A DNA stretch of 64,000 bases. It comes from an uncultured Clostridia bacterium. Its GTDB lineage: Bacteria > Bacillota > Clostridia > UBA1381. The stretch lies in contig CANQXJ010000001.1 of NCBI GenBank assembly GCA_947627795.1, positions 1-64,000 of the forward strand. Direction: 5' to 3'. Under the pieces are notes generated by a model, which saw only the letters and a program-made list of their open reading frames with translations, ran no database searches and had not been told where the DNA came from. Position 1 is the first letter of the stretch, and every line of letters starts with the position of its first letter. Shown here piece after piece: positions 21,738 through 29,687 of the stretch. A program made the position numbers and the translations under genes.

Positions 21738-21769
21738 TCACCCCATAAAATATACGGGGTGATTTTTTT
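21738..21769 (+). terminator. Terminator-like hairpin that contains the cwlD ribosome site
   Basis: TCACCCC (21738-21744) pairs with GGGGTGA (21756-21762), then seven T residues run directly into the cwlD ATG at 21770. The 3' arm GGGGTGA is the only Shine-Dalgarno candidate for that gene. The hairpin could end murJ transcripts and also mask translation initiation. The rest of the 21633-21737 gap shows no recognised feature. Confidence 0.7.
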
Positions 21770-22456
21770 ATGAAAAAGTACGCGATATTCATTTTAGCGT
21801 TAACTGTCGGCGTAGCGGCGGGGATTTGTATAAGGCATATTCCGGCGGCGCAGGTTTTTTCGGAAAAGACTTGCTGCGTTGTTGTTGATGCGGGACATGG
21901 GGCGCCGGACGGTGGGGCGGTGGGGATTAACGGGACTGTTGAGAAGGATGTTAATCTTGCTATTTCGCAAAAACTAAGAGAAGTGCTCGAGGCGCGCGGG
22001 GTGCGCGTGGTTATGACACGTGACGGCGACGATGGGCTTTGGGATGAAAACGATAAAACCATCCGTCAAATGAAGGTGACAGATATGCATAAGAGACGCG
22101 ATATTATGGAGAACAGTGACGCGGATTTATTCTTGAGCATTCATCTTAACTCATTTTCCGATCCGAAAGTAAACGGACTGCATATTTTTTATTCTAAAAA
22201 TCACGAGGAAATTGAGGAACTCGCGGAAAGTATACAGGATAAAATCGCCGGAGTTACGGAAGCGGAGGCTCACGCTGTCAAGACTGCGGATGAAAATTTA
22301 TTTCTTATGAAAAGCCCTCCGATACCGGCTATACTTGTCGAATGCGGATTTATTTCAAATCCCGACGAGGAGGCAAAGCTAAACGATGAAGAGTATCAGG
22401 CGAAAATCGCGTGGGCTATAGCAAACAGCGTTGCAGATTATTATGAAATTCTTTAA
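21770..22456 (+). CDS. cwlD: N-acetylmuramoyl-L-alanine amidase, CwlD/AmiC type (Amidase_3)
   Basis: It is a zinc amidase that cuts the bond between N-acetylmuramic acid and L-alanine in peptidoglycan. The 228-residue protein has an N-terminal signal anchor (about 4-22) and one Amidase_3 domain. Zinc ligands are seen as His in VDAGHGAPDGG, Glu in GTVEKDVNL, and His in SIHLNS; the catalytic Glu is in LVECGFISN. The size, the single domain and the anchor match CwlD, which makes muramic delta-lactam in spore cortex. A vegetative cell-division amidase remains possible. The ATG is preceded by a hairpin holding the ribosome site. Confidence 0.88.
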   Translation: MKKYAIFILALTVGVAAGICIRHIPAAQVFSEKTCCVVVDAGHGAPDGGAVGINGTVEKDVNLAISQKLREVLEARGVRVVMTRDGDDGLWDENDKTIRQMKVTDMHKRRDIMENSDADLFLSIHLNSFSDPKVNGLHIFYSKNHEEIEELAESIQDKIAGVTEAEAHAVKTADENLFLMKSPPIPAILVECGFISNPDEEAKLNDEEYQAKIAWAIANSVADYYEIL

Positions 22457-22466
22457 TCCATGTAAT

Positions 22467-22510
22467 AAAAGCGGATTCAAATTAAAATGTGCCGATTTGA
22501 ATCCGCTTTT
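22467..22510. terminator. Bidirectional terminator between cwlD and thiS-thiG
   Basis: AAAAGCGGATTCAAAT (22467-22482) pairs perfectly with ATTTGAATCCGCTTTT (22495-22510). A/T tails on both sides serve the two convergent genes. Confidence 0.92.
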
Positions 22511-22517
22511 ATTGATA

Positions 22518-23483
22518 TTAATCCCTTAAAAATCCCGTGAGCGGCGACGACGCGGACGCGCCTTTTTCAATTACACGTCCCATTCCGGAAAGATATGCCG
22601 TTCGTCCGGCTTCGATCGCTTTTTTGAAAGCCTCCGCCATCGCGGGCACTTCTCCGGCGGTGGCAATCGCCGTATTCGCCATAACAGCCGCGGCGCCCAT
22701 TTCCATCGCCTCACACGCGTGAGACGGTCTGCCTATGCCCGCGTCTACGATTATCGGCAGGTCGATTTCATCTATTAAAATTTTTATAAACTCCTTCGTG
22801 CAAATTCCCTTGTTCGAGCCTATAGGCGCGCCAAGCGGCATTATCGACGCTGCGCCCGCGTTCATTAAATCGCGCGCCGCGTTTAAATCGGGGTACATAT
22901 ACGGCATTACGATAAATCCCTCTTTTGCGAGTATTTCCGTCGCCTTGATTGTTTCGTAATTATCCGGCAGGAGGTATTTCGAGTCGCGTATGCATTCGAT
23001 TTTTATAAAGTCGCCGCATCCGACCTCGCGTGCAAGACGCGCTATTCTTACAGCCTCGTCTGCGTTTCTCGCCCCAGAGGTGTTGGGAAGAAGCGTCACG
23101 TTATCGGGGATATAATCGAGTATATTTGCCACTTCGCCGGTTGCGGCGCGTCTTAAAGCCAACGTAATCATCTGTGCGCCCGCGTGCTCCACGGCTGCTT
23201 TTATTAAATCGAGTGAATACTTGCCAGAACCCAATATAAATCTTGATGTGAATTCGTGTCCGCCGATTATGAGTTTGTCGTCTTCCTGCGAGCCGCCGCC
23301 CATAAAGTGAACAATCTCAATTACGTCGCTGTTTTTAAGAATTATTTTGTCATATTCGCTCTTCGGCGGTATCGCTCCGTTAAGCTCTACCGCTATCATG
23401 GTTATGCGGTAACCCCGTTCGGACAGAAGTTCTGCAAGCGTCATGTTGTCCTTTATTGAAATGTTTTCTCCGTTAAGTATCAT
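22518..23483 (-). CDS. thiG: Fused ThiS sulfur carrier - ThiG thiazole synthase
   Basis: ThiG forms the thiazole ring of thiamine from deoxyxylulose phosphate, dehydroglycine and sulfur supplied by ThiS thiocarboxylate. Here both are one 321-residue chain. Residues 1-64 are a ubiquitin-like ThiS: MILNGE, a TLAELL helix, VELNG, and the terminal [11 protein letters not shown] (54-64). Residues about 70-321 are Thi[14 protein letters not shown] (109-113), LLPNTSGA, the Schiff-base lysine K161 in FIKIEC, and GSNKGI. Free ThiS must end in Gly-Gly for adenylation by ThiF, but here GGG is followed by SQED and then ThiG. No thiF, thiH, thiC or thiE is adjacent. The start follows AAGGAGAG. Similar fusions are annotated in other Firmicutes; how they are activated is unclear to me. 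Confidence 0.92.
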   Translation of the reverse strand: MILNGENISIKDNMTLAELLSERGYRITMIAVELNGAIPPKSEYDKIILKNSDVIEIVHFMGGGSQEDDKLIIGGHEFTSRFILGSGKYSLDLIKAAVEHAGAQMITLALRRAATGEVANILDYIPDNVTLLPNTSGARNADEAVRIARLAREVGCGDFIKIECIRDSKYLLPDNYETIKATEILAKEGFIVMPYMYPDLNAARDLMNAGAASIMPLGAPIGSNKGICTKEFIKILIDEIDLPIIVDAGIGRPSHACEAMEMGAAAVMANTAIATAGEVPAMAEAFKKAIEAGRTAYLSGMGRVIEKGASASSPLTGFLRD

Positions 23484-23498
23484 TTTCTCAATCTCTCC

Positions 23499-23562
23499 TT
23501 AAAAAAATAAAACCACGAATAAAGCCGCGCCCGAGGTGGTGCGCCCCTTCGTGATTAATCAC
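23499..23562 (-). promoter_or_regulatory. Attenuator-like leader of thiS-thiG
   Basis: On the minus strand the leader first carries the palindrome GTGATTAATCAC (23551-23562). It then carries a hairpin closed by CACGAA (23548-23553) and TTCGTG (23514-23519), holding a GC-rich core with two GCGC blocks and ACCACCTCGG, followed by TTTTATTTTTTT (23510-23499). The CAC of the palindrome is shared with the terminator stem, so the two folds exclude each other. The TPP riboswitch core (CTGAGA, CTGATCAG-like) is absent. Confidence 0.6.
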
Positions 23563-23571
23563 TCTGACAAT

Positions 23572-23600
23572 ATTATAACCGATTATTTGCGGTTTGTCAA
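23572..23600 (-). promoter_or_regulatory. Consensus promoter for thiS-thiG
   Basis: On the minus strand TTGACA (23600-23595) and TATAAT (23577-23572) are 17 bp apart, an exact sigma-A consensus. The expected start near 23565 gives a leader of about 80 bases. The 23601-23766 stretch beyond it is AT-rich with nothing recognised except the start region of the recombinase gene. Confidence 0.8.
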
Positions 23601-23781
23601 TATTATAAAAATCGCGTTGAATTTTTAGTTAAATATTACAAATTAAAAACAAAATGATATCAGTATTTTGGCTAATATTAAATGTAGATTAAATCTGTTT
23701 TATTTGCGACAAAAAACGATTTTTTTATGTTAAAATAAAGCAAAACAAAATAGGATATCATATGAAAAGGAGGATGTAAAA

Positions 23782-24771
23782 ATGACGGGAAGAGAAGAGA
23801 GGGAGTACAAGTCCGCAAAGCAGATTGAGAGGCTGATACAGGATCAGCCGGACTACATATCGGGATTTTACTATTACATGGATTTCCACGAGCATACAAC
23901 GCGCGGAGTGTATGTGCGTAAAATTATCAAATTTTTAAAGGAGATTGACAAGGATATCGAAAGTATTACGATGGACGATATTACTCAGTACATATCGCGG
24001 CTCAAGAAGAAGAACGGCGAAAACGCGTCGGATTCATACAGAACAGGCACATACGCGGCGCTGAAGGATTTTTTCAGCTATCTCATGCGCTCGGGCAGGA
24101 TAACGCAAAATCCCATGGCTTATACCGTTTCGCCGAAACGGAAAAAATTTAAAGATCGGGCTCGGTCGGACGTGCTAAATATTGAGGAAACGCAGAGGTA
24201 TCTAAATCAGGTGGAACACGGAATCGGCACATCAAAGGCGCGCAAGCATCAGCACGCGTGGAAGGAGCGCGACATGGCGATAATCACGCTGTTTCTGTAC
24301 ACGGGAATGCGATGCTCCGCTCTGACGGAAATAAACATAGGCGATATCGACATGAAACGGCAGATCATATCGACCGTCACTAAGGGCGGATACGTAAAGG
24401 AATTTGAGCTTAACGATGAGTGCATGGATTATCTGTTTGAGTGGATAACGAAAAGAAAGCGGGTGCTCGGCGATAATGCCGAATGCGAGGCGCTGTTTAT
24501 TTCAAACAAGAAAAAGCGCATAAGCACGCAGGCGGTGAACAATATTGTAAAAAAATACGCGGCGAATATAAGCGGCAAGCGCATCACGCCGCATCGGCTC
24601 CGCGCGACATACGGAACATATCTGTACCAGCAGACGGGCGATATATATTTCGTAAGCCGCTGCATGGGACATGCGTCGATTGACACTACGAAGATTTACA
24701 TAAGCGGTATAGAAAATCCTACGCAGCGCGCGGCGAATATCATGTCGGGATTAATCAGGCGAAAGGGTTGA
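23782..24771 (+). CDS. Tyrosine recombinase (XerC/XerD-like integrase)
   Basis: It is a site-specific recombinase that cuts and rejoins DNA through a 3'-phosphotyrosine. The 329-residue protein has an N-terminal SAM-like core-binding domain (about 15-110) and the catalytic domain with the complete set R177 (TGMR), K201 (VTKGG), H271 and R274 (PHRLR), H297 (MGHAS) and nucleophile Y306 (KIYI). Length is slightly above XerC/D (about 300). It stands alone, with no excisionase, no att-like repeats and no phage genes. The ribosome site AAAGGAGGATG is very strong. It may be a chromosomal Xer paralogue acting on sites elsewhere. The basic insert SKARKHQHAW (151-160) is unlike standard Xer proteins. 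Confidence 0.9.
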   Translation: MTGREEREYKSAKQIERLIQDQPDYISGFYYYMDFHEHTTRGVYVRKIIKFLKEIDKDIESITMDDITQYISRLKKKNGENASDSYRTGTYAALKDFFSYLMRSGRITQNPMAYTVSPKRKKFKDRARSDVLNIEETQRYLNQVEHGIGTSKARKHQHAWKERDMAIITLFLYTGMRCSALTEINIGDIDMKRQIISTVTKGGYVKEFELNDECMDYLFEWITKRKRVLGDNAECEALFISNKKKRISTQAVNNIVKKYAANISGKRITPHRLRATYGTYLYQQTGDIYFVSRCMGHASIDTTKIYISGIENPTQRAANIMSGLIRRKG

Positions 24772-24830
24772 CTTATTATTCATAAAAGTGTATAATTATG
24801 GGGACGGGTAATTCCGTCCCTACATTTTTT
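24768..24830 (+). promoter_or_regulatory. Serpin promoter and palindromic repeat copy C in its leader
   Basis: TTGACT (24768-24773, overlapping the recombinase stop) and TATAAT (24791-24796) have a 17-bp spacer. Immediately downstream GGGACGG (24801-24807) pairs with CCGTCCC (24814-24820), followed by TACATTTTTT. The hairpin reads on the minus strand as TGTAGGGACGG..., a relative of the repeats around citrate synthase. Because it lies in the leader and has a U tract, it could attenuate serpin transcription. Confidence 0.65.
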
Positions 24831-24844
24831 CGGGGAGAATTGTT

Positions 24845-26515
24845 ATGAAAAAAGCGATTAAGAGAATAATTTCCGCGATACTCGCGTGCGTTACGGCGTT
24901 TTCGATCGTGCCGGCTATGGCGGAGGACGATATAACAGTGACGGTGGACGGGAAAAAGCTTGACTTTGACGTGCCGCCGATCATAGAAAACGACCGCACT
25001 CTTGTGCCGTTTCGCGCGATTTTTGAAGCGCTCGGCGCAAAGGTGGAGTGGGACGGTGAGGAACAAAGAGTGCTTGCCTTCAAGCAAAGCGGGAAAATGA
25101 GCACGGGAGCCGTTCAAACGACAATTCTTTTATCCATAGGATCAGATTCAATGACGAAGCAGGTAACAAGCTTTAAGTCAAAGGAAAATGAATCAGGGAC
25201 AAATGAGGTTGTTTCCGATGTTACGGAACATAAGACAATATCTCTCGATACTCCCGCTAAGATTGTAAACGACCGCACTCTCGTGCCGCTCAGAGCGGTA
25301 TCGGAAGCGTTTGACGCGGACGTGCAATGGGACGGAGACGCGAGACTTGTCACGATTACGTCCGCTCCCGAGCCGACGGATGCTCCGACGCAGGCTCCCG
25401 AAACAACGCAAACTCCCGAAAAGCAGTCTACTCTCGCTGAAAAACTGATGGCGCATATGCCGCATGACAGGAATTATATGCTCTCGCCGTTCTCGCTCAG
25501 AATGGCGCTGATGATGGCGGCAAACGGAGCGGAGGGGGAAACGAGAAAGGAAATTCTCGGTGCGCTAAACATTGACGAGGCTAACGTCGGCGACTTCAAC
25601 GATTACGCGCTGTCGTTTGTCGAGTACATGGAAAACGCGAAGCAGATGAACAGCGAGGTTGCCGACGACGCGCACAAGCGCCCCGAGTTCGCTCTCGCAA
25701 ATTCTATTTGGCTCAACGAGGACACTATTCCGAACGCGGAATTTTCAAAGGAATTTGAGGATTTAATTATAAACAAATACGGCGGAACGTCAGAAAGGGT
25801 GAATAATAAAAACGCTGTTGAGCGCGTAAACGGCTGGGTGAATGAAAAGACAAACGGTACGATAAATAACCTTATCGACAGCTCCGATTTCCTCGCCGCG
25901 ATCGTGAACGCGATTTATATGAAGGCTCAATGGGAAACCCAATTCCCCGAGGGCGCTACGAAAAAGAACACGTTTACCGACAGAAACGGCAAAAAAGCCG
26001 AGCTTGATTTCATGGAGCAGACAGGGCATTTCTATTACTATGAAAACGAGAACACCGAAATAGTGCGTCTGCCGTATTACGGTGGCTTGAGCGCGTACTT
26101 CATAATCGGCGACATGATAGACATAGAGCATCAGAGCTTTGATTCCGGCTTTAAAACGGTACACGTAAAAATCCCGAAATTCCGTCTTGACAGCGATATT
26201 GATTTAAAGGACATACTCGCGGAATTGGGCATCAAACGAGCGTTCTCGAAGGATACGGCACAATTTTCACCTATGTTTGAAAATGCCGAGGCGTATATAG
26301 ACAAGGTTATTCAGAAAACGCATATCGACATGAACGAAAACGGAACGGAAGCCTCGGCGGCGACCGTTGTCGCAATGGCTCCGACATCCGCGCAGGTGCA
26401 GAGCACGCCCGAGCCTGTAATGGAATTTGTCGCAGACGAGCCGTTTGAGTTCTACATCTGCGACGACGAGACCGGCGAGATATTCTTCATGGGCGAGTAC
26501 GCGTATGTTGAGTAA
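24845..26515 (+). CDS. Secreted serpin with N-terminal stalk domains
   Basis: Serpins trap serine or cysteine proteases irreversibly through a cleavable reactive loop. This 556-residue protein has a signal peptide (cleaved near AMA-ED, about 26), two stalk modules of the copper amine oxidase N type (RTLVPFRAIFEALGA and RTLVPLRAVSEAF, about 27-172), a Pro/Thr-rich linker (173-193) and a serpin fold (about 195-556). The hinge ENGTEASAAT (498-507) fits the inhibitory consensus with Gly at P15, Thr P14, Glu P13 and small residues P12-P9. Counting from P15 gives P1-P1' as Thr514-Ser515, but the loop is about six residues longer than in antitrypsin, so this is tentative. The C-terminal EPFEFYICDDETGEIFFMG is typical. 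It has its own promoter. Confidence 0.93.
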   Translation: MKKAIKRIISAILACVTAFSIVPAMAEDDITVTVDGKKLDFDVPPIIENDRTLVPFRAIFEALGAKVEWDGEEQRVLAFKQSGKMSTGAVQTTILLSIGSDSMTKQVTSFKSKENESGTNEVVSDVTEHKTISLDTPAKIVNDRTLVPLRAVSEAFDADVQWDGDARLVTITSAPEPTDAPTQAPETTQTPEKQSTLAEKLMAHMPHDRNYMLSPFSLRMALMMAANGAEGETRKEILGALNIDEANVGDFNDYALSFVEYMENAKQMNSEVADDAHKRPEFALANSIWLNEDTIPNAEFSKEFEDLIINKYGGTSERVNNKNAVERVNGWVNEKTNGTINNLIDSSDFLAAIVNAIYMKAQWETQFPEGATKKNTFTDRNGKKAELDFMEQTGHFYYYENENTEIVRLPYYGGLSAYFIIGDMIDIEHQSFDSGFKTVHVKIPKFRLDSDIDLKDILAELGIKRAFSKDTAQFSPMFENAEAYIDKVIQKTHIDMNENGTEASAATVVAMAPTSAQVQSTPEPVMEFVADEPFEFYICDDETGEIFFMGEYAYVE

Positions 26516-26519
26516 AAAT

Positions 26520-26562
26520 AAGTATCGGATTGACAAATTAAGTATCCGATGGTAAAATACCA
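26520..26562 (+). promoter_or_regulatory. nadK-argR-recN promoter with inverted repeat
   Basis: TTGACA (26530-26535) and TAAAAT (26553-26558) have a 17-bp spacer. ATCGGAT (26524-26530) and ATCCGAT (26543-26549) are inverted copies flanking the -35 box, each preceded by AAGT. ATGGTA...TACCAT around the -10 box forms a second small dyad. A TGTATAAAAA stretch near 26595 faintly resembles half an ARG box. Repression by ArgR is possible but unproven. Confidence 0.55.
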
Positions 26563-26615
26563 TTAGGTACTTTTTGCCTGTTATATTTAAGGTTGTATAA
26601 AAACAGGAGCAGGAT

Positions 26616-27458
26616 ATGAAAAAAATTGTTGTAATTCCGAACGACGGGAAGGATATAGGGCTTGGCAACACAATAAAAGCGGTAGAAAGCCTGATAACAT
26701 GCGCGGAAATATACATGGACGAGGAATACTCGGTAATAGGGCGCGGAGTTAATTTTGTGCCGAAGAGCGAGCTTTACGACGACCGCGACGCGGTGCTCGT
26801 TCTCGGCGGCGACGGTACTATTTTAAGCGTCGCGGCTTCATGTGCGAAAAAACATATACCGGTTCTCGGAATAAATCTCGGTAAGGTGGGATTTATGACC
26901 GAGATTGAAATCGGAGGTATGGACGAGGCTCTTTCAAAGCTGATTTCGGGCGATTATCAAACGGAACGCCGCATGATGATGCGTGTTGAAAGACGGAGCA
27001 GCGACGGACTTGACGTTTTCCACGCGTTAAACGACGTGGTAGTTGCTAAAACAGCCGAGGCGCAGCTTATAAGCGTTGAGCTGTTTTCCGATAAGCAGCT
27101 TGTAAACCGCTATATCGCCGACGGGCTTATCATAGCCACGCCGACCGGCTCTACCGGCTATTCGATATCGGCGGGCGGACCGGTCGTTGACCCTAATATG
27201 AGCTTGTTTGTCGCGACTCCGATATGCGCGCATATGCTGTCGGTAAGAAGCGCGGTGCTTTCGGATAAGCATTTGATCCGCGTGCGGCTTGACGAAACGT
27301 TTTCAGGAAACAAGGGTATAATCACGGCTGACGGCGATATAAAAGGGTTTATGGCTGCCGGAGACGAGATTGTTATAACTAAATCGGAATACGAACTGGA
27401 ACTTATAAAAATAGGAAAGCAATCGTTCTTTAAAACGGTGCTTATGAAATTGTCGTGA
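26616..27458 (+). CDS. nadK: NAD kinase
   Basis: It phosphorylates NAD to NADP in the cytoplasm. The 280-residue protein has GGDGTIL (64-70), the NLGKVGFMTE segment and PTGSTGYSISAGGPV, all diagnostic for the PpnK/NadK family. The start ATG 26616 follows AGGAGCAGG. argR begins 15 bases after its stop and recN two bases after argR, so the three are one operon. This gene order is a known clostridial arrangement. Confidence 0.96.
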   Translation: MKKIVVIPNDGKDIGLGNTIKAVESLITCAEIYMDEEYSVIGRGVNFVPKSELYDDRDAVLVLGGDGTILSVAASCAKKHIPVLGINLGKVGFMTEIEIGGMDEALSKLISGDYQTERRMMMRVERRSSDGLDVFHALNDVVVAKTAEAQLISVELFSDKQLVNRYIADGLIIATPTGSTGYSISAGGPVVDPNMSLFVATPICAHMLSVRSAVLSDKHLIRVRLDETFSGNKGIITADGDIKGFMAAGDEIVITKSEYELELIKIGKQSFFKTVLMKLS

Positions 27459-27473
27459 GGGGGGAGCGATAAA

Positions 27474-27932
27474 ATGAAATATAAACGTCAGGGACAGATA
27501 ATAAAAATAATAAGAGAAAAGCAAATCCGCACGCATGAGCAGCTTATCGACGAGCTTGGCAAGCTCGGCTTCGCGGTAACGCAGGCTACCGTGTCGCGCG
27601 ACATCAAGGAGCTTGGGCTTGTAAAAATTCCGTCTCAGGGCGGAGGCTCGGTCTATTCCGTGCCGCCGGCGTTATCCCGCGAAGCGGATACGCATATAGA
27701 CATTTTTTCCGACACGGTAAAGGAAATAAATTACGCGCTTCACACGATAGTGATAAAGACGTATCCCGGAATGGCGTCAGCCGTGGCGGCGTCCGTTGAT
27801 TCGGCTATGCACAATGATTTTTTGGGTTCAATTGCCGGAGACGATACAATTCTTATGATTACCGAAAACGAGGCGAAGGCGGCTGAGGTTACGGAGAAGC
27901 TGAGAAAGGTATTCAGGACAAAAGGGGAGTAA
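27474..27932 (+). CDS. argR: Arginine repressor
   Basis: It is an arginine-sensing DNA-binding regulator, hexameric in the family. The 152-residue protein has an N-terminal winged helix with TQATVSRDIKELGLVK (about 37-52) and a C-terminal oligomerisation/arginine-binding domain with GDDTILMITEN (about 121-131). No arginine biosynthesis or deiminase genes lie in the window, so its targets are elsewhere. The gene begins 15 bases after nadK with a GAGGGGGGAG ribosome site and is followed two bases later by recN. Confidence 0.95.
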   Translation: MKYKRQGQIIKIIREKQIRTHEQLIDELGKLGFAVTQATVSRDIKELGLVKIPSQGGGSVYSVPPALSREADTHIDIFSDTVKEINYALHTIVIKTYPGMASAVAASVDSAMHNDFLGSIAGDDTILMITENEAKAAEVTEKLRKVFRTKGE

Positions 27933-27933
27933 A

Positions 27934-29610
27934 ATGCTTAATCATTTGTCAATAAAAAATATCGCGGTAATAAGCCGTCTCGACGTTGATCTGCGCGGCG
28001 GAATGAGCGTGCTTACAGGCGAAACTGGAGCGGGCAAGTCGATTATTATCGACTCTGTCAATATGCTTCTCGGCAACCGCGCCAATAAGGAGCTTGTTCG
28101 CTTCGGCACGGAAAACGCGTCGGTACAGGCGGTATTTGACACAAACGATGAAATTAACGCGATACTTGAAGAAAACGACATAGACATTGAGGACGGCGAG
28201 CTTATAATAAGCCGCCGTCTTACAAGCGACGGAAAAAGCACGGCGAGAATAAACGGCAGCGTCGTGACGCTCGGCGCGCTCAGAGAAATCGCGGACAAGC
28301 TCGTGAACATACACGGTCAGCACGATAATCAGGCGCTGCTCACTCCTCAGAAGCATATTTTGTTCCTTGACGCGTACGCCGCAAACGGCGCGGAGCTTGA
28401 CGCTTATCGAGAAATATACGCCAAAAGACGCTCAATTGAGCAGGAGCTTAAAACCCTTGTCACGGACGAGCGTGAAAAAGCGCGCAGAATGGAGCTTTTA
28501 GAATATCAGATTAACGAAATAACCGCAGCAAACCTTGAAAATGGCGAGGAGGAGGACTTAAAGGAACAGCGAAAAATTGCGGCGAACGCAGAAAAAATAA
28601 CGTCCTCAATAGAGGAAGCATACGCAAATTTATACGAGAACGGAGAGGAACAGTCGGCATACGACAGTATCAGCGTGGCTGTAAATGCTTTGTCGGGCAT
28701 AACGGATTTAACTCCCGCGTTAAACGATGTTTACGAGTCGCTGCAAAGCGCAATGTACTCGATAGAGGATGCCGCGCATGAAATCAAGGAATTTGGTTCT
28801 ACGGTGGATTTTGAGCCGCAGGAGCTTGACGATATAGAAGAACGGCTCGACTTCATATCAAAATTAAAGCGCAAATACGGAAACAGTATAAACGATATTT
28901 TGGAATACAAAAAAACAGCCGAGGAAGAATTAAAAAGCATACAGACGAGCGACGAGCGCACAGCGGAGCTTCAGATGGAGCTTGCCGAAACAACGGAGAT
29001 GCTGAAGGAAAAGGGAAAAATCCTTACCCAATCACGCGAAAAAGCCGCGGCTGATTTGCAGGGCAAGATAGAAAAATCGCTTGCCGAGCTAAACATGGAG
29101 CGCGCGCGTTTCTGCGTGGACGTTGAAAACGACGACGAGTTTTACGAAAACGGCATGAATAAAGTTGAATTCATGATAAGCACAAATCCGGGCGAGCCGC
29201 TGAAGCCGCTTGTAAAAATCGCTTCGGGCGGAGAGCTGTCGCGCGTGATGCTTGCGATAAAGTCGATTTTAGCAGACTCCGACAGTGTTGGAACATTGAT
29301 TTTTGATGAGATTGACACGGGAGTATCGGGAAGCGCCGCGGTGAAAATAGCGAAAAAGCTTGCGCGCATCGGCAAAACAAAGCAGGTAATCTGCATAACG
29401 CATCTTCCTCAGCTTGCGGCTGCCGCCGACAATCATTATCTTATAAGAAAAGATTCCGACGGAGAACAATCCGAAACAACTCTCGAGGAACTCGGGTTTG
29501 ACGGACGCGCCGCCGAAATTGCACGTCTTACTGACGGTACGGACATGACAAAGCTCGCTATAGAGCACGCGAGACAAATGCTTAAAAACGCGAAAAATAA
29601 TGTTTTATAA
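27934..29610 (+). CDS. recN: DNA repair ATPase RecN
   Basis: RecN is an SMC-like ATPase that helps double-strand break repair. The 558-residue protein has the Walker A GETGAGKS (29-36), a long coiled-coil centre (about 150-370), the ABC signature SGGELSRVMLAIK (about 430-442) and Walker B LIFDEIDTGVSG. The zinc hook is absent, as expected for RecN. Length matches the family (about 555). Third gene of the nadK operon; a bidirectional terminator follows. Confidence 0.97.
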   Translation: MLNHLSIKNIAVISRLDVDLRGGMSVLTGETGAGKSIIIDSVNMLLGNRANKELVRFGTENASVQAVFDTNDEINAILEENDIDIEDGELIISRRLTSDGKSTARINGSVVTLGALREIADKLVNIHGQHDNQALLTPQKHILFLDAYAANGAELDAYREIYAKRRSIEQELKTLVTDEREKARRMELLEYQINEITAANLENGEEEDLKEQRKIAANAEKITSSIEEAYANLYENGEEQSAYDSISVAVNALSGITDLTPALNDVYESLQSAMYSIEDAAHEIKEFGSTVDFEPQELDDIEERLDFISKLKRKYGNSINDILEYKKTAEEELKSIQTSDERTAELQMELAETTEMLKEKGKILTQSREKAAADLQGKIEKSLAELNMERARFCVDVENDDEFYENGMNKVEFMISTNPGEPLKPLVKIASGGELSRVMLAIKSILADSDSVGTLIFDEIDTGVSGSAAVKIAKKLARIGKTKQVICITHLPQLAAAADNHYLIRKDSDGEQSETTLEELGFDGRAAEIARLTDGTDMTKLAIEHARQMLKNAKNNVL

Positions 29611-29632
29611 ATTTGTCTTTTTTACTGATTGA

Positions 29633-29673
29633 AAATGCTCATCCAAAAGCTGTCGGCTTTTGGATGAGCATTT
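29633..29673. terminator. Bidirectional terminator between recN and the toroid surface protein
   Basis: AAATGCTCATCCAAAAGC (29633-29650) pairs perfectly over 18 bp with GCTTTTGGATGAGCATTT (29656-29673). It serves two convergent genes. Confidence 0.95.
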
Positions 29674-29687
29674 ATAAATTATAATTT

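Noticed and set aside
23484-23600. TPP riboswitch before thiS-thiG
   Set aside because: The region was read on the minus strand for the TPP core motifs; none is present and the leader is too short.
23601-24844. Mobile island around the tyrosine recombinase
   Set aside because: No flanking direct repeats, transposase, phage genes or tRNA target were found, and the neighbours are ordinary chromosomal genes.
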